From CBFHSF01 sp965658445 (GTDB lineage: Bacteria > Bacteroidota > Bacteroidia > Flavobacteriales > Schleiferiaceae), in NCBI GenBank assembly GCA_965658445.1, contig CBFHSF010000001.1, positions 286,972-350,971 on the forward strand: a stretch of 64,000 bases of DNA, read 5' to 3'. The position numbers were made by a program, and so were the translations under genes. The notes under the pieces were generated by a model, which was not told where the DNA came from, searched no databases, and worked only from the letters and a program-made list of their open reading frames with translations. Of the stretch, positions 7,780 through 15,805 are shown one piece after another. Position 1 is the first letter of the stretch. Every line of letters starts with the position of its first letter.

Positions 7780-8439
7780 ATGCAAATAATCAAAACCCCA
7801 ATAGAAGGCCTGGTAGAAATTGAGCCCAGAGTCTTTGAAGATGCCCGAGGTCATTTTTTTGAATCGTATAATGCCGATGCCTTTGCCGCGGCAGGAATCC
7901 CCGACGTTTTTGTACNNNNNNNNNNNNNNNNNNNNNNNNNNNNNNNNNNNNNNNNNNNNNNNNNNNNNNNNNNNNNNNNNNNNNNNNNNNNNNNNNNNNN
8001 NNNNNNNNNNNNNCAAGACAACCAGAGTTTGTCTCAGCGCGGTGTGTTGAGAGGACTTCATTTTCAGGCGCCTCCCTTTGCCCAAGGAAAGCTCGTTAGA
8101 GTGATCAAGGGATCTGTATGGGATGTGGCGGTTGACATTCGCAAAGACTCTCCTACCTACGGACAGTACCACGGGGTACATCTCTCAGAAGAAAACAAAA
8201 AAATGTTCTGGGTTCCGCCGGGGTTTGCCCACGGTTTTGTGACCCTAGTAGACGGTACCATTTTTGCGTACAAATGCACCAACGTCTACAACAAAGAAAG
8301 CGAAGGAGCTGTTCGTTGGAATGACGCCGATTTAAAAATCGATTGGCCCATTCAAGATTTTGCTTCCGAGTTAATTACTTCAGAGAAGGACGACGAAGCC
8401 CCTTCCTTTGCAGACTTACAAACGCCTTTTCAATTTTAA
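7780..8439 (+). CDS. rfbC: dTDP-4-dehydrorhamnose 3,5-epimerase (with internal N-run)
   Basis: Cupin-fold enzyme that epimerises dTDP-4-keto-6-deoxyglucose at C3 and C5 on the way to dTDP-L-rhamnose for surface polysaccharide. The N-terminus (IEPRVFEDARGHFFESYN), the active-site segment VLRGLHFQ with its catalytic His, VAVDIRKDSPTYGQ and PPGFAHGFVTL are all family hallmarks. An N-run (7916-8013) interrupts it after GIPDVFV. The right flank starts QDNQS, which in homologues follows FV immediately. Removing 98 N plus one duplicated C leaves 186 residues, the normal family length, so the gap is probably spurious. No other rhamnose genes (rfbA, B, D) are in the window. Confidence 0.9.
   Translation: MQIIKTPIEGLVEIEPRVFEDARGHFFESYNADAFAAAGIPDVFVXXXXXXXXXXXXXXXXXXXXXXXXXXXXXXXXXQDNQSLSQRGVLRGLHFQAPPFAQGKLVRVIKGSVWDVAVDIRKDSPTYGQYHGVHLSEENKKMFWVPPGFAHGFVTLVDGTIFAYKCTNVYNKESEGAVRWNDADLKIDWPIQDFASELITSEKDDEAPSFADLQTPFQF
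7916..8013. other. Assembly gap (98 N) inside rfbC
   Basis: A run of 98 N. The flanks GTA-C and CAA-GAC read through as V-Q-D if they overlap by one base, and 98 N plus one base is a multiple of three. The true gap length is therefore probably zero. Confidence 0.95.
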
Positions 8440-8479
8440 TTGATTTGCATACAAAAAGGGTTACGATAATTTGAGTATT

Positions 8480-9448
8480 ATGATTAAAACAAACATGAAC
8501 AAGAACACTCCGTTACTACTCTCGCTTATCGCCGGCGCCTTGGTGATTTTTGTGGGATTAGCTTCCAAAAGAGACAAAAACCTAGACACAGAATTTCGTT
8601 CTGAATTTCACGAAGACTACGGGGTGTATGCACTTTCCATCCCTAAAGATTTGAGTTTTGCCGGAGAGGACATTCCGCTTTCCGATCCCGATGTGTACGA
8701 GCGCATGGACAAGGAACTCTTGGTCAATACCTATTGGCAATCTAACGGTTTGTTGATGTTCAAGCGCACCGCAAAGTACTTTCCCATCATTGAGCCCATT
8801 CTCAAAGAGAAGGGTGTGCCGGATGACTTTAAGTACCTCGCCGTGATTGAATCGGGTTTGACCAATGTAGTTTCTCCAGCAGGCGCAACCGGAATGTGGC
8901 AAATCATGAAAGGCACCGCCAAGGACAGAGGCTTGGAGGTGAACGACGAAATCGATGAGAGATATCACCTAGAAAAGAGTACGGAAGCTGCCTGTGACTA
9001 CTTGTTGGAGGCTCACGAGAGATTTGGTTCATGGACTCTGGCGGCAGCCTCTTACAACATGGGAATGAAAGGGGTGGAAAAGCAGCTTGCACGTCAAAAA
9101 ACCGACAATTACTACGACTTGCTTCTCAACCAAGAAACGGGTCGTTATGTATTTAGAATCCTTGCGGTGAAAGAGATTATTGAAAATCCCAAGCGCTACG
9201 GATTCAACTTTAGAGAGGTAGATCTCTACAAGCCCATTCCCACCACCACCGTAGAAGTTGACAGTGGGGTTGCCCATTTTGCGGACTTCGCGGCAAAGTA
9301 TGACATGTCTTATAAGACCTTGAAATATCACAACCCCTGGCTAAGAGATCACTATCTCACCAACAAACAGGGCAAGACCTATGTTATTGAGATTCCGGAG
9401 GAGGGATACGAAGGCATTTACTTGGATTCTACCCCTCAAGAAGAATAA
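8480..9448 (+). CDS. Lytic transglycosylase, MltD-like
   Basis: About 322 residues from the ATG at 8480; a TTG nine bases upstream is less likely. It cleaves the glycan strands of peptidoglycan. Residues 8-24 (TPLLLSLIAGALVIFVG) are a signal peptide or anchor, placing the enzyme in the periplasm. The SLT goose-lysozyme domain covers about residues 105-215: the catalytic Glu in AVIESGL, then SPAGATGMWQI, the ES...AT-type core and ASYNMGMKG. The C-terminal ~70 residues (FADFAAKYDMSYKTLKYHNPWL) look like a degenerate LysM module for glycan binding. It lies between rfbC and uvrA on the same strand. Confidence 0.88.
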   Translation: MIKTNMNKNTPLLLSLIAGALVIFVGLASKRDKNLDTEFRSEFHEDYGVYALSIPKDLSFAGEDIPLSDPDVYERMDKELLVNTYWQSNGLLMFKRTAKYFPIIEPILKEKGVPDDFKYLAVIESGLTNVVSPAGATGMWQIMKGTAKDRGLEVNDEIDERYHLEKSTEAACDYLLEAHERFGSWTLAAASYNMGMKGVEKQLARQKTDNYYDLLLNQETGRYVFRILAVKEIIENPKRYGFNFREVDLYKPIPTTTVEVDSGVAHFADFAAKYDMSYKTLKYHNPWLRDHYLTNKQGKTYVIEIPEEGYEGIYLDSTPQEE

Positions 9449-9502
9449 TTAAGAAAGTTGGGAATCCAATAGATATTTATCCCAGTTCAACCATCACAAG
9501 AT

Positions 9503-12500
9503 TTGAGCGATACCAGTATAAAGAAAAGCAACCAAGCCCAAGAGGCGCAAGTTGTTGCAGAAGATAGAGAGACTCTTGAAGTTTACGGTGCACGTGTACA
9601 CAACCTCAAGAATATAGACGTGACCATTCCCCGAAATGAGCTGGTAGTAATTACCGGACTCAGCGGGAGTGGCAAGTCTTCCTTGGCCTTTGATACCATT
9701 TATGCCGAGGGACAAAGGAGGTACGTGGAAACGTTCTCTGCCTACGCCCGTCAATTCCTCGGAGGATTGGACAGACCGGATGTAGACAAGATCAACGGTC
9801 TGAGTCCTGTGATTTCCATAGAACAAAAGACCACTTCGCGAAACCCGCGTTCCACCGTAGGAACCGTTACGGAGATTTACGATTTCTTGCGCTTGCTCTT
9901 TGCCAGGGCTTCTACCGCGTATTCATACAATACCGGAGAAAAGATGGTCAGCTATACAGATGATCAGATTGTGGAGCTCATTATGGAGCGATACCGCGAC
10001 AAGCGAATATCNNNNNNNNNNNNNNNNNNNNNNNNNNNNNNNNNNNNNNNNNNNNNNNNNNNNNNNNNNNNNNNNNNNNNNNNNNNNNNNNNNNNNNNNN
10101 NNNNNNNNNNNGGAGAAAAGATGGTCAGCTATACAGATGATCAGATTGTGGAGCTCATTATGGAGCGATACCGCGACAAGCGAATATCTCTTTTGGCACC
10201 CGTAGTACGATCCAGAAAGGGGCATTACCGCGAGCTCTTTGAGCAAATCGGAAAGATGGGATTCTTGCGCGCCCGCGTCAATGGAGAGATTATTGAAATC
10301 ACTCGAGGATTTCGCCTGGACCGATACAAGACCCACGATATTGAAATTGTAATCGATAGAGTCATTGTTGATGACGATTCCATTTCTCGACTGAAGCAGA
10401 GCATTCAGACGGCCATGAAACATGGAAAAGGAATTATGACGGTTTTGGAAATGGGAGGGGACAAACCCCAATTCTTTTCCAGACACCTCATGTGTCCCAC
10501 CACCGGAATTGCCTATCCAGACCCCGAGCCCAATTCCTTCTCTTTCAACTCTCCCAAGGGAGCATGTGACCACTGTAACGGATTGGGACAAGTCAACGTC
10601 GTGGATTTGGAAAAACTCATTCCCGACCCCAAGGCTAGCATCAAAAAAGGAGGATTGGCCCCATTGGGAGAATACAAGCGCAGCTGGATTTTTAACCAGT
10701 TAGAAATCATCGGTAAGCGCTATGGCTTTGATATGAATACGCCCATCAAGGACATTTCTAAAGAAGCCATGAACGTCATCCTTAACGGTTCCAAGGAAAC
10801 CTTTGAGGTAGAAAGCAAAAACTTAGGAGTCACCCGTAAGTACAACTTGGACTTTGAAGGGTTGACCAAATTCATAGAATACCAGAGCAAGGAGAGCAGC
10901 AGTCGCTCCATCAAGCGTTGGGCAGAGACCTACATGAACCCCGTAGAATGTCCAACCTGTAAAGGATCTCGACTGAAGAAAGAGGCGAACTATTTCAAGA
11001 TTTCAGGGAACAACATTTCGGAGTTGGCCCGCATGAGCCTTCAAGATTTTTCGGAATGGCTAAAGTCAGCTCCCGAGCAAATGACCGAAACACAGAAAAC
11101 TATTGCGGTAGAAATTCTCAAGGAATTGAAAGCACGCACAGGGTTCCTCTTGGACGTAGGACTTACCTATTTGAGTTTGGATCGCTCTGCAAAAACACTT
11201 TCTGGAGGGGAGGCGCAGCGCATTCGCTTGGCTACACAAATTGGTTCTCAGCTGGTGAATGTCTTGTACATCTTGGATGAGCCTAGCATTGGCCTTCACC
11301 AAAGAGACAATCAAAAGTTGATCAATAGCTTGATCGAACTCAAAAACGTCGGCAACAGTGTGATTGTCGTAGAGCACGACAAGGACATGATAGAAGCTGC
11401 AGACGCCATTTACGACATTGGTCCAGGCGCTGGGATTCACGGAGGTAAAATCATCGCTCAGGGCAATCTCAATGACATTCTAGAAAGCGATGGCCTTACG
11501 GCCGAGTACCTCAGTGGCCGAAGAGAAATTGCCGTGCCTGCAGAGCGCAGAAAGGGCAATGGCAAGACCATTGATCTCAAAGGCGCTACGGGAAACAACC
11601 TCAAGGACGTAGACCTAACCGTTCCCTTGGGACAGTTGGTAGTGGTTACGGGAGTTTCTGGAAGTGGTAAGTCTACACTGATCAATGAGACCTTGTATCC
11701 CATTCTCAGCAAGCATTTCTACAAATCGGTAAAAATTCCAATGCCCTATAAATCCATTAAGGGCATTAAAAACATAGACAAGGTCATTGACATTGACCAG
11801 AGTCCCATCGGTAGAACTCCGCGTTCTAATCCCGCCACCTACACAGGAGTCCTCAGTGATATTCGCACGTTGTTTTCCCAATTGCCCGAAGCTAAAATCC
11901 GTGGATACAAACCCGGCCGCTTTAGCTTTAACGTAAAGGGAGGTCGTTGTGAAACCTGTGAGGGAGCCGGTTTGCGAGTAATTGAAATGAACTTCTTGCC
12001 GGATGTTTACGTACCCTGTGAAACTTGTCAGGGCAAGCGATTCAATCGCGAGACCTTGGAGATTCGCTACAAGGGCAAATCCATTTCTGACGTGCTCAAC
12101 ATGTCCGTTGAGGAGGCTACTCAGTTCTTTGAGCACATTCCCAAAATCTACCAAAAGGTAAGAACCCTCAACGATGTGGGATTGGGATACATTACCCTCG
12201 GACAGCAGTCTACCACACTTTCGGGTGGGGAGGCACAGCGTGTGAAATTGGCCACAGAGCTCAGCAAAAGAGACACCGGAAAGACCTTGTACATTCTTGA
12301 CGAGCCTACCACAGGGCTTCACTTTGAGGACGTGAAGGTTTTGATGGATGTCCTCAATAAATTGGTGGAGCGCGGCAATACCGTTTTGATTATTGAGCAC
12401 AACATGGATGTCATAAAGCTGGCAGACCACGTTATAGATATAGGCCCCGAAGGAGGGAAGAACGGTGGAACTATCGTTTGTGAAGGAACTCCCGAAGAAG

Positions 12501-12553
12501 TCGCTGAGGTAGAAAACAGCGAGACGGGTAAATTTTTAAAGTTAGAGTTATGA
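9503..12553 (+). CDS. uvrA: Excinuclease ABC subunit UvrA (copy 1, inflated by an assembly gap)
   Basis: Damage-recognition ATPase of nucleotide excision repair. Two ABC modules are present: Walker A GLSGSGKSS near residue 52 and GVSGSGKSTL in the second half, with signatures LSGGEAQRIRLA and LSGGEAQRVKLA. Zinc-binding cysteines are visible in CDHCNGLG, CPTCKGSR and the C-terminal CETCEGAG...CETCQGKRF finger. The deduced 1016 residues include 100 N plus an exact 77-bp duplication. Deleting 177 bp (59 codons, in frame) gives 957 residues, a normal length. The start is a TTG at 9503. The stop overlaps the next gene by 4 bp (ATGA). A second uvrA lies at 36671-39466. Confidence 0.93.
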   Translation: MSDTSIKKSNQAQEAQVVAEDRETLEVYGARVHNLKNIDVTIPRNELVVITGLSGSGKSSLAFDTIYAEGQRRYVETFSAYARQFLGGLDRPDVDKINGLSPVISIEQKTTSRNPRSTVGTVTEIYDFLRLLFARASTAYSYNTGEKMVSYTDDQIVELIMERYRDKRIXXXXXXXXXXXXXXXXXXXXXXXXXXXXXXXXXXGEKMVSYTDDQIVELIMERYRDKRISLLAPVVRSRKGHYRELFEQIGKMGFLRARVNGEIIEITRGFRLDRYKTHDIEIVIDRVIVDDDSISRLKQSIQTAMKHGKGIMTVLEMGGDKPQFFSRHLMCPTTGIAYPDPEPNSFSFNSPKGACDHCNGLGQVNVVDLEKLIPDPKASIKKGGLAPLGEYKRSWIFNQLEIIGKRYGFDMNTPIKDISKEAMNVILNGSKETFEVESKNLGVTRKYNLDFEGLTKFIEYQSKESSSRSIKRWAETYMNPVECPTCKGSRLKKEANYFKISGNNISELARMSLQDFSEWLKSAPEQMTETQKTIAVEILKELKARTGFLLDVGLTYLSLDRSAKTLSGGEAQRIRLATQIGSQLVNVLYILDEPSIGLHQRDNQKLINSLIELKNVGNSVIVVEHDKDMIEAADAIYDIGPGAGIHGGKIIAQGNLNDILESDGLTAEYLSGRREIAVPAERRKGNGKTIDLKGATGNNLKDVDLTVPLGQLVVVTGVSGSGKSTLINETLYPILSKHFYKSVKIPMPYKSIKGIKNIDKVIDIDQSPIGRTPRSNPATYTGVLSDIRTLFSQLPEAKIRGYKPGRFSFNVKGGRCETCEGAGLRVIEMNFLPDVYVPCETCQGKRFNRETLEIRYKGKSISDVLNMSVEEATQFFEHIPKIYQKVRTLNDVGLGYITLGQQSTTLSGGEAQRVKLATELSKRDTGKTLYILDEPTTGLHFEDVKVLMDVLNKLVERGNTVLIIEHNMDVIKLADHVIDIGPEGGKNGGTIVCEGTPEEVAEVENSETGKFLKLEL
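9935..10188. other. 100-N gap flanked by an exact 77-bp direct duplication
   Basis: Bases 9935-10011 and 10112-10188 are identical (77 bp) and flank 100 N at 10012-10111. In the protein the block GEKMVSYTDDQIVELIME is repeated on both sides. Two contigs sharing a 77-base end, a common assembler k-mer size, were joined as a scaffold gap instead of being merged. Confidence 0.95.
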
Positions 12554-13254
12554 GTGATGATAAAATCAGAGAGGCCTTTGACGCCAAGAACTGGAATGAA
12601 ATAAAGACCAACGATTCCTGGGGAATTTTTAAGGTGATGGCGGAATTCGTGGACGGATTCGACAGCTTAGCCAAGATTGGTCCTTGTGTTTCTATCTTCG
12701 GTTCGGCGAGAACGTCTCCTGATCATCCTCATTACAAACTAGCCGAAGAGATTGCGTTTATACTGACTCAACAAGGATACGGTGTGATTACTGGCGGTGG
12801 TCCTGGAATTATGGAAGCCGGAAACAAAGGAGCGGCACGAGGAAAAGGAAAGTCCGTGGGTCTCAATATTGAGTTGCCCTTTGAGCAAATGCCCAACCCC
12901 TACATCGATCACGACAAGAACCTGAATTTTGATTACTTCTTTGTTCGCAAGGTGATGTTTGTCAAGTACTCTCAAGGTTTTATCGTTTTGCCGGGAGGCT
13001 TTGGAACTCTAGACGAGTTGTTCGAGTCCTTGACGCTTATTCAGACCAACAAAATCGGAAAATTCCCCATTATTCTCGTGGGAACCGAGTTTTGGGAAGG
13101 TCTATTGGATTGGGTAAAGGCCACACTCCTCAAAGAGTTTAGCACCATCAGCCCAGAGGACATGGACCTAATTCACGTGGTGGATACGCCGCGTGAAGCC
13201 GTAGATATCATCGACAATTTCTACAGTAAGTACATGCTCAAGCCGAACTTCTAA
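12550..13254 (+). CDS. LOG-family (TIGR00730) Rossmann-fold protein
   Basis: 234 residues, cytoplasmic. The LOG family hydrolyses nucleoside 5'-monophosphates at the N-glycosidic bond; the plant and actinobacterial members release active cytokinins. The two nucleotide-binding motifs are GGGPGIMEA at residues 82-90 and PGGFGTLDE at 148-156, the latter holding the catalytic Arg/Glu region of the family (with R133). The N-terminal ~45 residues are longer than in the minimal LOG proteins, as in many Bacteroidota members. Translation is probably coupled to uvrA through the ATGA overlap. The physiological substrate here is unknown; a nucleotide-salvage role next to a repair gene is only an inference. 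Confidence 0.88.
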   Translation: MSDDKIREAFDAKNWNEIKTNDSWGIFKVMAEFVDGFDSLAKIGPCVSIFGSARTSPDHPHYKLAEEIAFILTQQGYGVITGGGPGIMEAGNKGAARGKGKSVGLNIELPFEQMPNPYIDHDKNLNFDYFFVRKVMFVKYSQGFIVLPGGFGTLDELFESLTLIQTNKIGKFPIILVGTEFWEGLLDWVKATLLKEFSTISPEDMDLIHVVDTPREAVDIIDNFYSKYMLKPNF

Positions 13255-13316
13255 TCGCGCAAAGCCCGTAAAGAAAAAGGGGAGGAGGACTGTTTGCGTG
13301 CCGATTTTGAAAACCC

Positions 13317-14111
13317 CTACGCCAATTCCGAAAAGTCTACAGCATCCGCAATCTGGGGGTTGGAAGCCCAGATGGTCTTGCCAAAAATAGGGTCGTTTCC
13401 ACCCGAGAATTCACGTACCTGACCGCCCGCTTCGCGAACGATCAATACACCGGCTGCCACATCCCAAGGGGAGAGGCCGTATTCAAAGAAACCATCAAAT
13501 CGTCCACAGGCCACATACGCTAAGTCTGTTGCGGCGGATCCCAATCTTCTAAGACCGCGTGTGTTTTCAAAGAGGTGAGCGAGCAATTGTAAGTACTCAT
13601 TCATCTTTCCAAAGTCGTAGTAGGGAAAACCCGTGGCCAACAAGGTGTCTTGTAGTTTTGGGGTTTTGGTTACGGAAATGGTTTTTCCATTCAATGTCGC
13701 TCCGTTGCCTTGGGAAGCAATGAAGAGTTCGTCCTGTCCGGCTTCATAAATCACACCAATCACTGGTTCAAATCGATCATTGACTTTTTGGGTTAAGGCA
13801 ATAGAAACTGAGTAAATAGGCAGTCCGTGCAAGAAATTGGTGGTGCCATCTAGAGGGTCCACAATCCACTGGTATTCGGAATCATTGGGTTTTTCCGTGC
13901 CTTCCTCAGCAATAAATCCCGCCTCGGGAACCAAGGCTTTTAGTCCTTCCACAATCTGCTTCTCAGCAGTTTTATCTACGTAGCTCACCAAGCTGTTAAG
14001 AGATTTGGTTTCCACCTCAATCTCAGCGAGTTTGCTTTGTTCTGAAGCGATGTAAGTACCTACTTTGGCGGCGAGTTCTCCAATGCGTTCGGCTGTCTGG
14101 GCTAGATTCAT
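13317..14111 (-). CDS. Inositol monophosphatase family protein
   Basis: 264 residues, the usual length of the Mg2+-dependent Li+-sensitive phosphatase family (IMPase/SuhB/CysQ). Metal ligands are visible: Glu70 in GFIAEEGT, the signature Asp85-Pro-Leu-Asp88-Gly-Thr-Thr (DPLDGTTNF), and the C-terminal SPWDVAAG motif. The hydrolysed substrate could be inositol phosphate or another sugar or nucleotide phosphate; the sequence does not decide. It is cytoplasmic. It lies 68 bp downstream of mtaB on the same strand and may share its transcript. Confidence 0.88.
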   Translation of the reverse strand: MNLAQTAERIGELAAKVGTYIASEQSKLAEIEVETKSLNSLVSYVDKTAEKQIVEGLKALVPEAGFIAEEGTEKPNDSEYQWIVDPLDGTTNFLHGLPIYSVSIALTQKVNDRFEPVIGVIYEAGQDELFIASQGNGATLNGKTISVTKTPKLQDTLLATGFPYYDFGKMNEYLQLLAHLFENTRGLRRLGSAATDLAYVACGRFDGFFEYGLSPWDVAAGVLIVREAGGQVREFSGGNDPIFGKTIWASNPQIADAVDFSELA

Positions 14112-14179
14112 TTGGATGGTGTTTTATTGAGTTTCGAAATGAGTCAGGTAATAGGTCTTGTAATTTTTACAACTAACGG

Positions 14180-15526
14180 TTAGGCTGAAACCGGTTCGCC
14201 TACCATCTCCCCACGCATCAAACCATCAGAATCCATTTCTGTGATTTTCATGTGATGAACGGTGTTGACCAATGCGGGATTCCAAGGCCATTTTACCTTT
14301 ACGTAGTTTTCGGTAAATCCGTGAATGTATCCCGCCTTGTTTTCTGCTTCAAACAATACGCGTCGGGTGCTTCCGATCTGGCTTTGGTAAAAGGCATGGC
14401 GTTTTTTCGCCGAAAGGCCTCTTAGCATTTTATTGCGCTTTTTGCGCTCGGCCATGGGGACTACGCCGTCCATTTCATCGGCTTCAGTATTGGCTCTCTC
14501 TGAATAGGTAAATACGTGGAGGTAAGAGATGTCCAACTCGTTAATGAAGTTGTAGGTCTCCAAGAAATGCTCTTCTGTTTCGCCGGGGAATCCAACGATT
14601 ACATCCACGCCAATGCAGGCGTGGGGCATAACGTTTCTGATGGCGTCTACTCGGTCAGAATACAATTCGCGCAAGTAGCGGCGCTTCATCTTTTTCAAAA
14701 TTTCATTGGATCCACTCTGCAAGGGAATGTGGAAGTGAGGAACAAAATATTGGCTCTTGGAAACGAAGTCAATGGTTTCGTTTTTAAGCAAATTGGGCTC
14801 AATGGATGAGATGCGGAGACGGTCCAGTCCTTCCACGGTATCCAAGGCTTCTACCAAATCCAAAAAGGTGTGTTCATGGCGCTTGTTGCCGAATTCACCC
14901 TTTCCGTAATCGCCAATGTTAACCCCCGTCAATACGATTTCTTTGATGCCTTTTTCTGAAATTTCTGCGGCGTTCTTCATCACGTTTTCCAACGTGTCTG
15001 AACGAGAAATTCCGCGGGCCAGAGGAATGGTACAGTACGTACATTTATAGTCACAACCGTCCTGAACTTTTAAGAACGCACGGGTTCTATCACCTGCAGA
15101 GTAGGAGCCCACAAAGGAGTTGGCCTCTTCAATTTCGCAGGAGTGAACAATGCCTTCACCATTTTCTTTCTTGGTGAGGTCGTCTAAGTACTGTGTGATG
15201 TTGAATTTTTCGGTGGCGCCCAAAACCATGTCCACGCCATCCATGGCGGAGATTTCTTCTGGCTTAAGCTGAGCGTAGCACCCAACAATGACAACAAATC
15301 CATCGGGGTTGGCTTTGAGGGCGTTTTTGATGTGAGACTTGGTCTCCTTATCCGCATTCTCTGTAACCGAACAGGTATTGATCACATAGACATCTGCGGG
15401 TTGCTTAAAGTCAACCTTCTCAAATCCCTTGGTCTCAAAATCCCTTGCAATGGTTGAAGTCTCTGAAAAATTCAGTTTACAACCCAAGGTGTGAAATGCT
15501 ACTGTTGGAGTCTCTGCCATCGCCAT
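14180..15526 (-). CDS. mtaB: tRNA t6A37 methylthiotransferase MtaB
   Basis: 448 residues. This radical-SAM enzyme converts t6A37 to ms2t6A37 in tRNAs decoding ANN codons. The N-terminal MTTase domain carries three cluster cysteines (Cys16 in TLGCKLN, Cys52 in NTCSVTENA, Cys83 in VGCYAQ). The radical-SAM motif CX3CX2C is at residues 158-165 (CDYKCTYC), and a C-terminal TRAM-like domain ends the protein. The TLGCKLN form rather than GCxMN separates MtaB from MiaB and RimO. The ATG at 15520 (two codons in) is an alternative start. The preceding divergent gap contains no recognised RNA gene. Confidence 0.93.
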   Translation of the reverse strand: MAMAETPTVAFHTLGCKLNFSETSTIARDFETKGFEKVDFKQPADVYVINTCSVTENADKETKSHIKNALKANPDGFVVIVGCYAQLKPEEISAMDGVDMVLGATEKFNITQYLDDLTKKENGEGIVHSCEIEEANSFVGSYSAGDRTRAFLKVQDGCDYKCTYCTIPLARGISRSDTLENVMKNAAEISEKGIKEIVLTGVNIGDYGKGEFGNKRHEHTFLDLVEALDTVEGLDRLRISSIEPNLLKNETIDFVSKSQYFVPHFHIPLQSGSNEILKKMKRRYLRELYSDRVDAIRNVMPHACIGVDVIVGFPGETEEHFLETYNFINELDISYLHVFTYSERANTEADEMDGVVPMAERKKRNKMLRGLSAKKRHAFYQSQIGSTRRVLFEAENKAGYIHGFTENYVKVKWPWNPALVNTVHHMKITEMDSDGLMRGEMVGEPVSA

Positions 15527-15805
15527 TCGTTTCTTTTCCTCGTACTCCTCTCATTATCAGTTTAGTTATCGACTGTCATCCTATTGTTCAGAAAGTCGTG
15601 AAACCAATGCGAGAAGAGGGCTGCAAAGATAAGTCAAATTCTTTGTCTAATTATGTTGCATAATCTTTTCCCAAATCTCATTTCCAAGCTTCCCACAAAC
15701 TATCGCAACATTGCCTTCAAGGGCGTATATTAGCAAGGCGACATGGGATGGAGTATTTTCCCAAATTATTCGTCCCCAAATCATTCGAAATAACTACAAT
15801 CCATT

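Noticed and set aside
9935..10188. A biological tandem duplication or insertion in UvrA
   Set aside because: The flanks of the N-run are exact copies of one 77-mer, the size of an assembler k-mer, and removal restores a normal protein; an artefact explains it better.
11615..12430. 271-aa minus-strand ORF inside uvrA copy 1
   Set aside because: It is wholly antisense to the conserved second ABC module of UvrA and has no recognisable protein features.
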